A model generated the notes under the pieces. That model was given only the letters and a program-made list of their open reading frames with translations. It ran no database searches and was not told the DNA's origin. The position numbers and the translations under genes were made by a program. Positions 46,913 through 59,875 of a stretch of DNA of 64,000 bases are shown here, piece after piece (position 1 is the first letter of the stretch; the number at the start of each line of letters is the position of its first letter). Source of the stretch: Protonemura montana (Eukaryota; Arthropoda; Insecta; Plecoptera; Nemouridae); NCBI GenBank assembly GCA_947568835.1, contig OX387603.1, positions 25,134,651 through 25,198,650 of the forward strand, written 5' to 3'.

Positions 46913-48857
46913 GTCTGCTGAAGGGAGAGATGAGATGGCAGAGGTCCAAAAGGGCTGCCATTGTTGATCTTTTGACAGAAAAGAAACAAAATGACTCAGC
47001 TTTAAGCCAGACCAGCCTTTTTTTTTTTAAAGAACCGTGATGTTACGTCCTGTCGATCGTCTTCCTCCGAGACTCCGATGACGTAACGACCCCGTGCTCG
47101 GCCGTGACGTGCGTGACATCACTGCCTGTCACCTGGATGACGTCAGCGTTTTTTTCTCCCGCGGAAGGACGACAATGTTTTCAAAAAGTTGCGGCCCCGA
47201 AGAGACCCCATTGTCATTTCAGTTTTTGTTAGGTTACTCTGACAATTTCCGGCGGCGTTTTGACGTTATCCTAACATTTGTTTTGCTATTTACGTGCCAC
47301 GTTACTGTTATGGACCTCGTGATGACTCGTGAAGACAGCTTGTCGCCATTTTCTTTAGAGATCGGACAGAATTTTGTCGAAAAAAAAAAGTTTTTCCTCC
47401 ATTTTTGACATAGAAACAGCAGCTGAGTAATCCAAATATGTTGGAAATCTAATTCAATAAAACTCCATAGCGGCCAACCCCTATTGTTTCCCCCAACTAT
47501 CACATTTTGAATCCAGCACACTGCCTCCTGGTATAATCACTGCGCCCTGCACCGTGCATTCCACTGCAATGCGTCGCTGTTTCCCACACCGGGCCCGGGC
47601 CCCAGGGATTCGTGTCCGAGGACGTAGCACGAAGAGTGCACGGCCTTCTGGGCGCAAAACACGCAGCCTCCGTTGGTCCGTGCATGTGCAAAAGTCGACC
47701 AGGGTAGCGATCCACTCACCGTGAGATAGATGACGGGTTTTTGCTAAAAATTTGCTAGAGCAACATTTCGCTTCCACTTTCATCAGATTATCACCAACAC
47801 TTTGAACCCTTTGCTTCAAAGCGTTCTCCTCTCTCACTCTATCTCACTGCTGAGATTCCATCAGAGTGGTGAATGGCAATCCAGCCGGCGGGGGTTTGTG
47901 TACCTAACGAACCGTGACTTGCAGAGGTTCCACGAGGCTCTGGCGGTGGGAGCTGCAAAGCAATGAATAAACCATCATCACGGCCAGTTCGTTATTTCAA
48001 ATATGATTTCCTTTACACTTACAATTCTAGACTGAAGAAATGAAAGGCTAAAAGTAATGAATATAGAAACCAAATCAAAACGCGTTATTAAAACGAACTT
48101 TTGCCCGAATATACAGAGAAGTAGAAGCCTTATGGGTATGTTTGTCGCCACAAGAAATGGCACGGGCAGGTTGAGAGTCATTCTTGAAACACCGTCGACG
48201 AGGGAACCGGTTTGCCATACCGAGGTGCAAGCACGTGATATGCCATGTGCGCAAGATCTGACGTAGTACCCAAAGATACGAACATGTAACCTTCGTAGTG
48301 TACCTATAAAAACCTATTTGCAATCAAACGTTTCCCACCCAGACATAATTCTGGAAGCCATCGCCTCTTTGATCGACAGTATACCTCACGTGTTCCCCTT
48401 CCACGGGGCGCTAGTGAACCCACTAGGTCGTTCCAGACAGAGGACAATCGCTGGGCGCACCGGCTATTATTAGCGACGTCCCCTCTACGTCCCACGCCTC
48501 CCTCGGGTATCCACGGCAACCACGGCGCCGCGCAGCATCCCGTTGCCATGGGCACGTGTGGAAGCACAGATCGATACCCGTCCCCTACCCCATACCCAGA
48601 CCCACCTCACCCCCCTGCGTTGCCAGGGGCGACTCCAATCCTCCCACTGCCCACGACTGGAAGACGCGTACTCTCAGCGCCGACCTTGGATCAATTCGAC
48701 GACGTCATAGGGGTCCGTTATTTACACACCTGGAAAATAGGGGTTTGTCGCTTTTGGCGAGTAGCGCGAAGAAGCTGGAAAATTGCGTTTATTGCAGATT
48801 TTGCCATAAACTTACTTCCATCTTTTAGCTGACACGTTCTTGAGTTTCGGGTTGGTT
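46913..48857. other. Stretch with no recognised gene
   Basis: Contains CGAACCGTGACTTGC...CACGGCCAGTTCG (47910-47995), a partial duplicate of 51035-51095. No supported exon. Confidence 0.35.
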
Positions 48858-49088
48858 TGTGGTGTTTAATGACACATGATGTATGTGTGTGTGTTTTTAC
48901 AACGGACAAACGGCGAATGATTGGGCGATGATAAACCTAGCCTAACCTAGCAGGGTGTAGGTGGAACTCAGCGCCGGCTCATATAGCCCCCCCCCCCCCT
49001 TACAAAGGTGGCCAATTCCAAAGAAGATGCATTGAAGTTTGGTGGTCACCTATCTTATTTCTGACCCAATGCAGTGTTGCTTAACTTC
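48858..49088 (-). mobile_element. 5S-headed SINE, internally deleted
   Basis: It keeps the tail (GGTGTTTAATGACACATGAT), a shortened body with a C tract, and part of the head (CAGTGTTGCTTAACTTCGG). Confidence 0.55.
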
Positions 49089-49106
49089 GGTTAATTGATT
49101 GGTTAG

Positions 49107-49580
49107 TGGTGTTTAGCGACGCACTGTTTTGACTACGGTGCATGTGGTACTGGTCTAATGGCGTCGGTGAATGAGTGGATGATGAGGTTGATGACGATCC
49201 TAACCTAGCCTGGAGGGTAGGAGTAATCTGGTGCCAGCTTACTTCTGCCGAGGAGTACCAAAAATACCACCAGCTTAATGTTCCTTCTGAAGGACGGTTA
49301 AACGCAAACGACAGGATTTCTCCACAAATCCAAGCTGTCAAGAGGTTGATAAGCAAGATGAGTAATTGCTGAACTAACTTTCATCCTCGAACAGAACTGG
49401 TCATGAGTATGATGGCAGCCATTAAATGCATGACCCAAAACAATGTTGCTTAACTGCAGTGATCTCAACAGAACCGTTGTTTCCAAGACGGTAGCTATCC
49501 ATCCAATACCTGACTAACTCAACTGACGTCACTTCGGTGATCTCGCGAGGACCGATGTTTCCAGCACGCCAAACAGTTCG
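49107..49580 (-). mobile_element. 5S-headed SINE with two heads
   Basis: Tail GTTTAGCGACGCACTG, full body, then two successive 5S-like heads ending in GAACCGTTGTTTCC and GACCGATGTTTCCAGC. Confidence 0.7.
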
Positions 49581-49602
49581 GTTGCCAAGGCTCGTTCTGT
49601 AA

Positions 49603-49686
49603 CCAAATGGTCACCCGTCCTAGCACTAACCATGCCCGATATTGCTCAACTTCGATGATAACGAGCGCCTACGTGTACAACACGCC
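49603..49686 (-). pseudogene. 5S rRNA-like fragment, third head
   Basis: GGTCACCCGTCCTAGCACTA, CCATGCCCGATATTGCTCAA and CTTCGATGATAACGAGCGCC read, on the minus strand, more like a genuine 5S rRNA interior (GCCCGA...GTTAGTAC region) than the SINE heads do. Confidence 0.45.
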
Positions 49687-52600
49687 CTTATTAAATATTG
49701 CTGAAAGTACAGTCAAATTGTTTGTACATCAGCTAAATTGCGATTCGTTCCCAGAACCAATCACGAGTCCTATGTAGTGTACACTTTCGTCAGCCGACTC
49801 ATCATTGCTAATTTTTAGCGTTGTAAATGAAAGTACTGCACGGAAATTCATCGAATGGCAGCTTCTAGAACTTTCCAGCTCTAGATATCGCGGCGAACCG
49901 AGCTCACTCAACGTCTCCCGCCGTCGAATCCCGACGGCGTCGTCCCATCGATTCCCACGGAACCGTGACGTAGCACATCATGAATCCTGCAGCGAGGCGT
50001 CGCCTCCTAGACGGCGACCTAGCCTCGAATATTGCGAACTTTTTAGCAAACTTTGCTGTCCAAGCAAAAACTGAACAACCCCATAACCACCCGCAGGCAG
50101 TTTGGTAGCAAAAAAAAAAAAAAAAAAAACTGTGTAAAGAGAGGAGCTGGGTTTGAGAGGACTACTTTGATTGATGTTACGGGAAGAAAAAAACCATACT
50201 CTGGGGGTCCATGCGTGAGGAATTCCACTCTGATATCGTACGAAGAGGTCAACTCCGTGGCGTAAGCATTAACTTGGCCGCAGTGAGGTCAGTAAACTCA
50301 ACTAGTCGGTGCTCGCCGAAACGAAATCGAAAGCCGCGATATCCACGTCCAGTTGGAAGCCGTCGCTACCTCTCGCGATCCACGGGGCACATTCCCGCGG
50401 CACGTAATTTGCCGTCGTCTTAACGAACCGTCGTCAAGGCGTCGTTACCGTTGCTACGCGCCTTTGTCCGCGTGTTGCCGTGGGACTGTGCCCCCTATCG
50501 GCTGGGCAAAAGTGGTAACCACGATGCTTGCAGAGTGGGGGCCGTGGAATGCCGCACAACGTTTTGCATTTGTTTCGAGCACAAAGGGCGCTGTTCTCGA
50601 GCAATTAGCCGTGTACGATGACGTCATCGTATGTCGATTTGTATTACCACGCTTGTCTCCATGTTAATGGGTCTGTCTAATGGCACATTCCACGGTCAGG
50701 TATATGTCGCTCTCGCCCGCGTTAATAGTCCACGCTCGGCTTAATGGGTCACCGCGACGCTGATAACGTTTTATGGGAGACGATTGCCTCCATGCGATAA
50801 CGTCAACTGTGTAGCCGGGAGGACTGCGTCGAGGTCGAACCTGGAACCGAACCAGAGACATTTCCTGTCTCTGCCGTTGTTCGACACGGATGGCTGGTAT
50901 CAAGAAACCTCTAGTTCGGCGTTCGTTCCCAAAAAGGGAACAATTGCTCTTTGATTTCCTTTCGTGAAGCAAACACAGCAGTTTCCTCTGAAATCTACCG
51001 TCATAGGGATCTAGTCGGCGGTTTGTCTATCTAGCGAACCGTGACCTGCGTCGAATCCAGCAGGCTGCGTTGGTGAATAGCTTCACCGCACGGCCAGTTA
51101 GTTCTGCCTCGCCTTATTTCAGCCTGCGGGCGTGAAGCGTACCCGATGCTCGATTGTTTGTCCCCATTGATTTAGCCCTAAGGGCGATGAGGAGGTTTGC
51201 TGCAAAACCGTTGAGCACGGAGATCCACCGGACCGTGATCGCTGGGAATTAAATGCGTTTTTAACAAGCGTTTCTTTCGTGCTTTAATCGGCAGAAAGTG
51301 CGTTCAATTAGATAACCACTGACGTGCATTCGTCGCCATGACAATTAACCGCCCGTTGTCATGTGAACTCACTTTGTCGTTGCTAGGCGACCGAGGTCAG
51401 TGGTTAGCGAGCCGTTAACCGGGTGTCCGTGTTTTCGGCGTCTGGAACTCAATGTGTGCCCAGTCTGCCGTGGCTTTAGTCGGGCACTCATCTCTGGTGG
51501 AGTGATTTTCAAGTGTTTGAAGCGCCTGTGTGTCCTGAATCCTGATACAGACTTCAAGACAAAGCCATCTGGAAACAAATGAGGGGTTGCGGTGATATCA
51601 AAGGTTTGTCGTATATATTTCCACCAATAACATGCGACCTCTGTTTGAATCGCCCTGTTTAACTTGAATCCTAGCGATCGCGAACGCTTTGATCGTTCTT
51701 AGCAAAGGAAACTCGCAATTGTCTTCGAACAGATGAACGTGATTAGCAATTCCAATTTCAAATGGGACGTTCCTCGCGAAACCGCGATTACATGTAAATA
51801 ATTCTGATGAAACCATCGGTAACTCTGGTAACGGAATGTCAGAGGTTGCTGTGGTACATTTGCGTCAATTCTCGGAGTCGACGGTGACAACGCTGACCTC
51901 AGAAAGACAGAACACATTTCCGGCGAGTTTAGATGGAGATTAAACAGATCTTTTTAGGCTTAAAGGCTGTCGGTTTAAAGGTTTAGTGCAATAAGCCCAG
52001 CGCTTATTCTTGTAAATAAAACTCACGATTTGCGAATCTTCAATGTCATTTCGATACCCAACAAGCTTTACCGTGGAGTCCATCGACGTCAATCGGAGAT
52101 CATAAAAGGCACTGATGAGAAATGGGGTCCTCATGGCACAATTCTCATGGCAAGGTGGGCGCACGTTTGCCTATGACCCATCGTAAGGTACGCTCGCCAC
52201 TGACGGGGGCGTTTGCAGGCCTCAGATTCAACTCCACACGAGACCACGATGCGGAAGACTGACAACCAATTCGACGTCGTGCCATCGGGCCGCACAAACA
52301 CTGCCCCCCGTTGACTCTGCTCGCTCGCGGCCACGTGGAAACTTGTGCCATAGGCATGGTCTGCAGTCAGAGAGAGACAGGTTATCATGTGGATTTGAAT
52401 CCAAGGGGCTGTCTATGTTGATCCTTTGGGTCTTGTGCCTCATTTGCTAGAGAGAGATATAAAGAGATAGATGCTTCATTATTGGACTGTTTTATCGGCT
52501 CCCCGGTCATCTGGAGTCGTCGCCCCTGCCGTGACGAGATCTCCAATCAGCCAACGGGCCAGAAAATCTCAGAGCGACCACGGGGACCTCGATTCTGACA

Positions 52601-53354
52601 TCTCGCGTGTCGTTGAGCGTCCTCCGGGGGGCAGTTACATCGGCGCCAACCACCAGTTGATTGGAATAGGGGAAGCAGTGACTCCGTGGACGCCGGAAGT
52701 TATTCTTGCTTCCCATCACTGACGTGCGTTTGTCACGCGGGAGAGTCGCCTCGTGGTGCAACAATACAATCCGCTGTTTTCTAATGTTAAGACAACTATG
52801 AAAATTGGTGCCAATTGCCAATGATTTATGGAGTAAAACCTGTCTAGGAAGCAGTGAATCAGCGTACACGCCGTACAAACAGTGAGTCACTGCCCCTTGG
52901 TGGCCCGACCGACTTGCTGGCACGGTCCTCGTTACCCCATGGCATTAAGCAACCACTGCCTATAGAAATTTCCTGGCCCTGTGGTTTTCCCGGCTCTGTG
53001 GTTGCCCCAAACCTTCCACTCCCATCAGTGTAACTCTGGGGCGCTAAACCACATGGCCAATCAGCGAGGTCCGGCACACGTGCCGCCGCGGTCTTCATGG
53101 TAACGCGTGCCGGGCCAAGGCGCGGACCAGTGTCCGGGGGGCCGCGACCTGCCGCAATGCGTCGCGGCTCGGGCACGGCCCGTGCGGTGCACCCACTCAA
53201 AGCACGGCTTGCTGGGCCGGGCACTCGACGTCTCCTCGGGGGATCGAAACCGAACGTCAAAGTGGGACACCCGCTATATTCACTTTCACGGCCGCCGCTC
53301 GCCAGAGGGAGGCGTTGTGGCCGAGCTTTCCCCGCGGTGAACCGGTGCTTGGCT
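49687..53354. other. Stretch with no recognised gene
   Basis: GC-rich blocks at 49890-50670 and 52850-53340 with open frames on both strands but no family resemblance. A run of about 20 A lies at 50110-50129. Confidence 0.35.
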
Positions 53355-53565
53355 GTCAGTGAATTGATGGTGATGGATCTAGCCTGGTTAGCAGGGAGAT
53401 GAGAGTTAATCCGGTGCTGGCACGCGGTCAGCTCCTGTCAAACACCACAAAGAACGGTCTTGGACCATCGACTCAGTGTTGGCGCAGTCAAGAATATCTC
53501 TTTCCCCAATAGTCACCCATCCAAAATCGCATTGTTGCTTAACTTTTGTGATTTTACGAGTGCCA
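53355..53565 (-). mobile_element. 5S-headed SINE, diverged fragment
   Basis: A body fragment (GGTGCTGGCACGCGGTCAGC) and a head fragment (TTGTTGCTTAACTTTTGTGA). Confidence 0.5.
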
Positions 53566-56500
53566 GTTTCTTGAAAAGAACAGCTGGGATTGTAAATCAG
53601 GCTTCAAAAAACTACAGCAACCATGCCAATTGATCTGCACGGCACCAAACCGAGAAATTTTGGGGCATCAGTTGTTTGGCCCAGCGGCACCTAGAGCGTG
53701 CAGACTTTAGACCGTGCGCACTGCAGCTTGGAAGCGATTCGAAAACAAGAGAACAAGGAAAACGAAAGTGCGCGATATGCCCCGTCGTGATGACGCAAGT
53801 ATGCAGCGACCGAGAGTGAATCCAACTGGCGGTGCATGCTCGCTAATAACTCTGCAATTAGCCGCTATATGCTAATCAACAGCTTCCAGTGGGCTCGTGC
53901 CCCTCCCCCCCTCCCTCGATTGGCTACCAAGGAAATGGACGTGTGCTGTCATTTCTGTAATACGCGTGTCATTTTAACCAACCTTGGCACTAGTTATAAA
54001 AAAAAAATTATACATACCTTTACTATATCATATGCACCGGTTTATTAGAAGTCTTGAAGAACAGTTATTGAGGTTTTCTTCGTAGACAATTGGCCAATTG
54101 TTGTTTATCTGCTTGTAATCCGCCGTATTTGAGGTTCGCACATGCAGTTTGAGTCGCGTTGTTAATTAGGATTTTGTAATGCACCATGGACCTCTTTCTG
54201 GTCATTAGCTATTATTTAACTACAGGTACGACCGGGCAGGTAGAAAAGGGAAGCAAGTTTTAAAATCAAAATGAATTTAACTGAATATAATAACATTTTA
54301 AATTGACAAATACAAGTAAACTCTTTTATCTTTGCCGTCCGGTAGCTAGCCGTCGGTTTCGATGCTGAACGACCGTAGATACCAAATTAAATGCATTTTT
54401 GTTGAATTGATAAAAGACCAGAAAACAGAGTCAATGTAACGATACCAATGTATGTGCACTTCAAGTGTCCTTTGCCGAATGAAGTCGCGGAGAAGCGTCG
54501 GGAAAGCTCGTGTCACTCTCGGGCGGCGTCGTGATGAGCAGCGTCGTGATGAGCAGCGTCGTCTTAACGCTCAGCGTCGTCTCGTTTACACAGTTTCATA
54601 ATATAGCGTCGTAGTAGCTTAAACCAGTTCTATGTTCAGAACTCGTGATCAAAGTCGAGACGTTCAGATGATCTCCTTCAGGAAGAAGACTGCTGCCTCA
54701 CTTACTCGTCGATTGACGGCCTGGACCGAAGTACCAGCTTCGTCCCTGGTGCCCGATCATCTTGGGGTGAACATCACCTTCCACTCACACACATACACTA
54801 ACACACTCTGCTCTCTGCCATGAAACTAAAGAATTACATTGTTTTACAATACCTCAAACTAAAGCTGGTGCTCTAAATCGTGTTTACTTGTATAGGCATA
54901 AATGATGCATTGAAATTGATATGGAGAACTGCAATTACAGTCATAACTTGCAATGGAAGGGATGATGGTATACGGATGCAGGTATTTGTAATGTCACAAT
55001 TTCTTATTTCTTTCGTTACTTTTTCGTTCACTAACGACCAACTTCCTAATTCACTATTTGTAAGAATTTTGCAAAAAAAATGTCATAGAAACAATAACTG
55101 CGAATTTCAATTGTTCAACCCGACAATGTTACCATGCGTTCTTGTTTAGAGCGTGTGGACATTTTCGTGAATCTATAGGTACACTAGGATTAATTTGAGT
55201 TTGCCACTTTCTGGGGTGCTTGTACCAACCTAGAAAACATGTCACCGTGATGCTATAGTTAAATATCCGATTTAAAAGCAACAAAATAATATTTTTCTTT
55301 AAAGAATTTAAGTGCGTGATGCATTGTTCGATAATAATTTTCTGGTTAATTTTCAAACTCCCCGGTGAAGACTGGCTTTATTTTGCATTCTAAAGTTGGC
55401 AATATGTAGTCATAGTTCACCAGGTTGTGGCAAGGTAAGGCTAACACGACTGTACGTTCTTTTTTTTACCGATTTTGATTTGAAAAACACGCTCGAAATC
55501 AGAGCCACAGTTTGGCTGATAGAACGCAAGCAAACAAACAAACAAACAAACAAACGGCGCCATCGCCAACGAAACTATAGGTCCTTTTTAGGACAACGAG
55601 TCAATCTCAACAGAGCAATTCCGATACCCACCACAACAATCAAATACAAGTTACTTTATTGTGCGGCAAATAAAATTGTAGGTATTACCTCGCTCGCTAT
55701 ATGCTTATCAACGTTTTTATTGTCTTATTCTCTTATCCGTATTCTTTACTAATACGTACCGGTAGGCACTGTAAACATACAGCTCAACTAAAGCCTCACC
55801 TATAAACTGCAGGCCGCACTTTCAAACTGCGTCCACAAATCTCTCTCTCTCTCGGCTAGGTATTAGGTAACGAGACCTTTTGTAAGGAATTGAAACCTAG
55901 CATTACGTTACCATGGTAATATCCTCAACATTTCAGTGTTAAAGGTCACGCCAAACCTAAATCTCTGACCACCATACACCAACGCACCTAGCGGCGACGG
56001 CCACCACTGTCACCTAGTTCCTAACACCGACGCCAGCCGATCGGCGTCTAATGTGTGCGGTGGGCGTCGGCTTGTGACAGCTGTCATCTGTCATCGGCAG
56101 TGACATGTCGGTCAGACACGCGCCGTGACGGCCTTGGACTGGTTAGCACGCTTAGACCCAACATGGCGCTAAAAGCCGCGGCGGGCCGATGGTACACACC
56201 CGAGGGCCATGCAGACCGAGGGCTGGTACATGTAGCTACTGGGACAGGCAACCACAACCACTAAGATTTCTTCTGTATTTCTTTACCTTTCTTTAAGGGC
56301 AAGGGCTGCGCTTCCAAGCGCCCCTGGTGCTTCTTTCGGTAACGATTCCCTAAAAACTTGTTCAATTTTGTATTCAAAAACATTTTCTAAGACAACTCTT
56401 ACTGCGAATGCCAAACTAGTCTGCATTTTTTTAAGAAAATGTTGGTGAAAACATTTTCTCCGGTGTTAATTGGCATGCATCGACCGTTTTTGCTGAATAA

Positions 56501-56784
56501 CACATGTGGCTCTGTTTTAAGAAAAGGTATCTTGAAACATTGATCAAAAACGAAGTATCCATTCGGTCGGTAAAACGCTATTACACACTCACACCAAACT
56601 ATCACCAGTTACGTACTTTTTCTATACGGTCAGTGAAATGGAAGATGTCGCTTTTCTCTCTACGCTCAGCGGCTTCAAGTATGGTGAGCGTTGTTCCGAG
56701 ACCTCCAAACGCCTCTAGGCGACGATTTTCTGGTCCACAAGGTCCGGTGTCAAGACACCAACAGCTTGAAGCGATTGATTTATT
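53566..56784. other. Mostly non-coding stretch
   Basis: Apart from the exon candidate at 54896-54981, it contains a (CAAA)n microsatellite near 55527-55554 and a palindromic GTTACCATGGTAAT at about 55907. No other support. Confidence 0.4.
54896..54981 (+). CDS. Candidate internal exon of unrecognised gene
   Basis: Acceptor TTGTATAG, then 2 nt plus 28 codons, donor ATGCAG|GTATTT. Its phase fits the exon at 33877-33970. It encodes INDALKLIWRTAITVITCNG and RDDGIRMQ. Base composition is AT-rich and there is no family match, so chance is possible. Confidence 0.25.
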
Positions 56785-57090
56785 TGTTGTGTTCAACATG
56801 TTTTGAATGTTTTGACGACGGGCCCCGTGGCACTGGTCTAACAATGTCGGTGAATGAATGAATGGTGATGAGGATGATCAACCTAACCTAGTCTATAAGG
56901 GAGGAGGGAAATACCGGTGCCGGCAAGTAGCATACTCCTGTCGAATAGCGCCTAGCGGACATCTGTCTTAACGTCCCTTCGGAAGGGCGGTTGCAACTCA
57001 AGCAACAGGATTCCTCCACAAATCCATGCTGTCGAGAGGTTGATAAGCAAGGCAAGTGAAGATTTCAGTTCCTCCAACCTCTCAACAGTA
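56785..57090 (-). mobile_element. 5S-headed SINE, head missing
   Basis: Tail and body (ACGGGCCCCGTGGCACTGGT; CTTAACGTCCCTTCGGAAGG), ending before the 5S-like head. Confidence 0.65.
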
Positions 57091-58618
57091 GTGGTTCCAG
57101 GTGCGTTGTGTCCTTTCCTGCCGTTGGTGTGTGTGGTATTTACCACTTACTACAGAATAAATAGTAAAATGTTTGGCACGGCACACCGAGACCCAGACAT
57201 TATGCTGACATTGTCTTTCTTGTTTTGTTTTAGGTGAGTGTATTGTGGTGTGACGTCAGCTTGGTGCACGGCCGAGGAGAGCGGCACCCGCCGCGTCTTG
57301 GCACGGTAACCCAATGGGCATTGATTCCCCGCGGTCGAACCTCGAGCATTCCCGAAGGGAGCCGATCTCGCGGACACGGCACGCTTTTCGCGACCCATTG
57401 ATAACGACCCGGCTTGTTGAAATGCAGACAAAATCCAGACAATTTTGACACATTCTTTTAGCGTATTTGCTTGGAATTGGCCGTCTGGTCGGTCGGCTTT
57501 TAAACTTCATCATTATGTGCTTATAGTAAAAGAAAACGTTGTAACGAAAGTTCTACAAGAATCCGGTACTGCTAGTAAGATATGAAAATGAATGCAATCT
57601 TGCGTCAAACAGCCGTTGGGAGGCGCCAGTGCGCCATCTATGATTGCCCGAGCGAACTCTGCTAGTTGCTCTTTCGGCCGCGCGATGGCAGCTCGCGTTC
57701 AATTCAAACACGGCCGGCTGGAAGTGGCACGCGCGATTGTCACGTGTTCGGCGGCGAACGGATGCCGGTTACCGTTAGTCCGCGGATCGTGGAGACTGTG
57801 ACATGCGGCTCACGGCGAGCTCGCGTCCACCGCTGCCTGGACCCCCCGGTGATCGAATTGTCATTTGTCTTGCGGTCGTGACGCAACGGATTCTCTTCAT
57901 CAAACTTCTTTGGGGAAATCCATGGGGCCATGGTACTTTAGAGCTTGTTCTCTCAGCCGAATCGTGTAGCCAAAATTGAGAGAACTCAATTTACGCCTTA
58001 TGAAGGTGAAACGTATATTTATAGGTGAAATGAGACAAGATGGCCAATTTTGTCCAATGCTAGCAATGGAACAAATTTCGACTTATCATCTAATCACATT
58101 TATCTGGAAAAAATACAGTATCGCACTCAAAGGCTCAAGGTTAGCATCTGTAAAATAGTATTTTCATTATTGAAATGTAAGGTGCGAATGTCATCTCAAA
58201 TCAAGCGAATTATATCAAAAGAACATCTGCGATTCGACGCCGTATTTGAAAAAAAGGCACGAAGGAAAGGTGCAAACATCACGGAATTGGAAGCGAAATT
58301 GCTTAGTCCCATGGAGCATGGCGCAACAGGTTCCTTGCAGCTGTGCATGGAATGGCAAGCGACAGGTGAGGTGACGCAGCAGTGAACGAGCCACCTAGAT
58401 CCTCGCGCGCAGAGCTGCCGAATGCCCGGGGGTGACCACGCTGCCTCCTCTCGGTTTACTGTTACCCAGGGGGCCGTGGGCAGAGCAGACCACTTGTCGG
58501 ACCAACGGGTGACCTCATAAGCGCGACGTCGCAGTGCCATTCGCGACGCCTTGCACTGTGAGGTGCTCCAAGAGGCGCTTTTGCTCTAAATGAAACCGAA
58601 GTTGTGTGATGGCCACCA
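57091..58618. other. Stretch with no recognised gene
   Basis: GC-rich parts at 57240-57400 and 57600-57880, with no supported exon. Confidence 0.35.
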
Positions 58619-58960
58619 TTCTTAACCAGGGGGGAAACTCTGGTGTAAGTAAGTGTCACTTCCGAAGGACGGTTAAACTTGAACAAAAACATTCTATTGA
58701 TAGGTTGTTAATCAGGATAGAGTAGTTGCTGTAGGTACTAACTTCAATCCTCACAACTTCTCTCACGAACAGAACTAGCAATGGGTTTGAGAGGATGGTA
58801 TTACCTGACCGAGCGCAGTATAGCTACGGTAATCTCACGAGAACCAGTGTTTCCAGCACACCAAACCGTACTGTCTGTTATAAAGGGAACCGAGGAAATA
58901 TGTGTAAATAATATAATGGTCACCTATCCATTACCTTTCTCATCGCAGTGTTGCTTAACT
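58619..58960 (-). mobile_element. 5S-headed SINE, diverged, with partial second head
   Basis: CACTTCCGAAGGACGGTTAA in the body, head GTAATCTCACGAGAACCAGT, then a second partial head at 58915-58960 (CATCGCAGTGTTGCTTAACT). Confidence 0.55.
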
Positions 58961-59032
58961 TGAGATAAAAGAAGAAACCGGTCGTGGTTAGGGTCAATTA
59001 AAACTTAGCGTGAAGAAACTTTGATTGGCTAG

Positions 59033-59326
59033 AACATGAGCAAAAGATGCCCGCACAAGATGATGCCTCCAAGGATTTTCAAAACCGAGGATTTTGCACT
59101 GCGTTTTCTGGATCTTCGGATGGCCACGATGGGCTGCGTGCACCTTTGCGTGCAACCAGATGAAAGTGCCTTTCGGTCAGACGGAAGGAAGCTGCTATCA
59201 GCGCCCACGCTCCGGCGAGTAGCACCTAAATGGCGTGTAATTAGAGGCCTTGTCTCGACTAAACACACACACGTGAGCGGCGATCTGCCTATCGGCACGC
59301 CCGCCCGACTCGCTTTCGTGCATCAG
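59033..59326 (+). CDS. Candidate internal exon of unrecognised gene
   Basis: Acceptor GATTGGCTAG, 98 open codons, donor CATCAG|GTGAGT. The phase is compatible with the candidate at 54896. The encoded segment (RIFKTEDFALRFLDLRMATM...) matches no family I recognise. The other two plus-strand frames are not clearly excluded. Confidence 0.2.
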
Positions 59327-59564
59327 GTGAGTATCGTGCGCCTAGTTGTTCGGCTTTCGCTTGTCTTGGGTAGCGACGATGGCCAGGGGTTGATCGGTGG
59401 GGGCGATGTGATGCGTTAGTTGTAATAGGCATACTCTAATCGGGTATTTTACTCTGAGGTTGGAATACTCTGATACTCTGGGTCATGCTTTGAATAGTGA
59501 CAGCCCTTGGGAGACGGCCATTTACGTTGAGCACAGTTAGGAAAGTAGATTCGGAAATGTCCGA

Positions 59565-59875
59565 GAGATTTGGCGTGTTGGATACATGTCCTCGTGAGAC
59601 CACCAAAGTTAAGCAACACTTCGCTGGGTCAGGTATTAGATGGGTGACCAATGACCATCATTGTCTTAAACTAGTTTAGAGTTCAACAACTTAACTCATC
59701 TTCCTTAAGAACCTTTCGACAACATGGATTTGTGGAGGTTTTCATAAGTTCTTCGGATGGGCCGTTTTGCCCCGGGTCTTAATAATCACATCCTCACCCA
59801 CTCATTCACCGACGCTATTAGACCTGTGCCACACGCATCATTGTCAAAACAGTGCGTCGTTGAACCCCACAAATG
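59565..59875 (+). mobile_element. 5S-headed SINE, internally deleted
   Basis: Head (TCGTGAGACCACCAAAGTTA, AAGCAACACTTCGCTGGGTC), shortened body, and tail GTGCGTCGTTGAACCCCACA. Confidence 0.65.
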
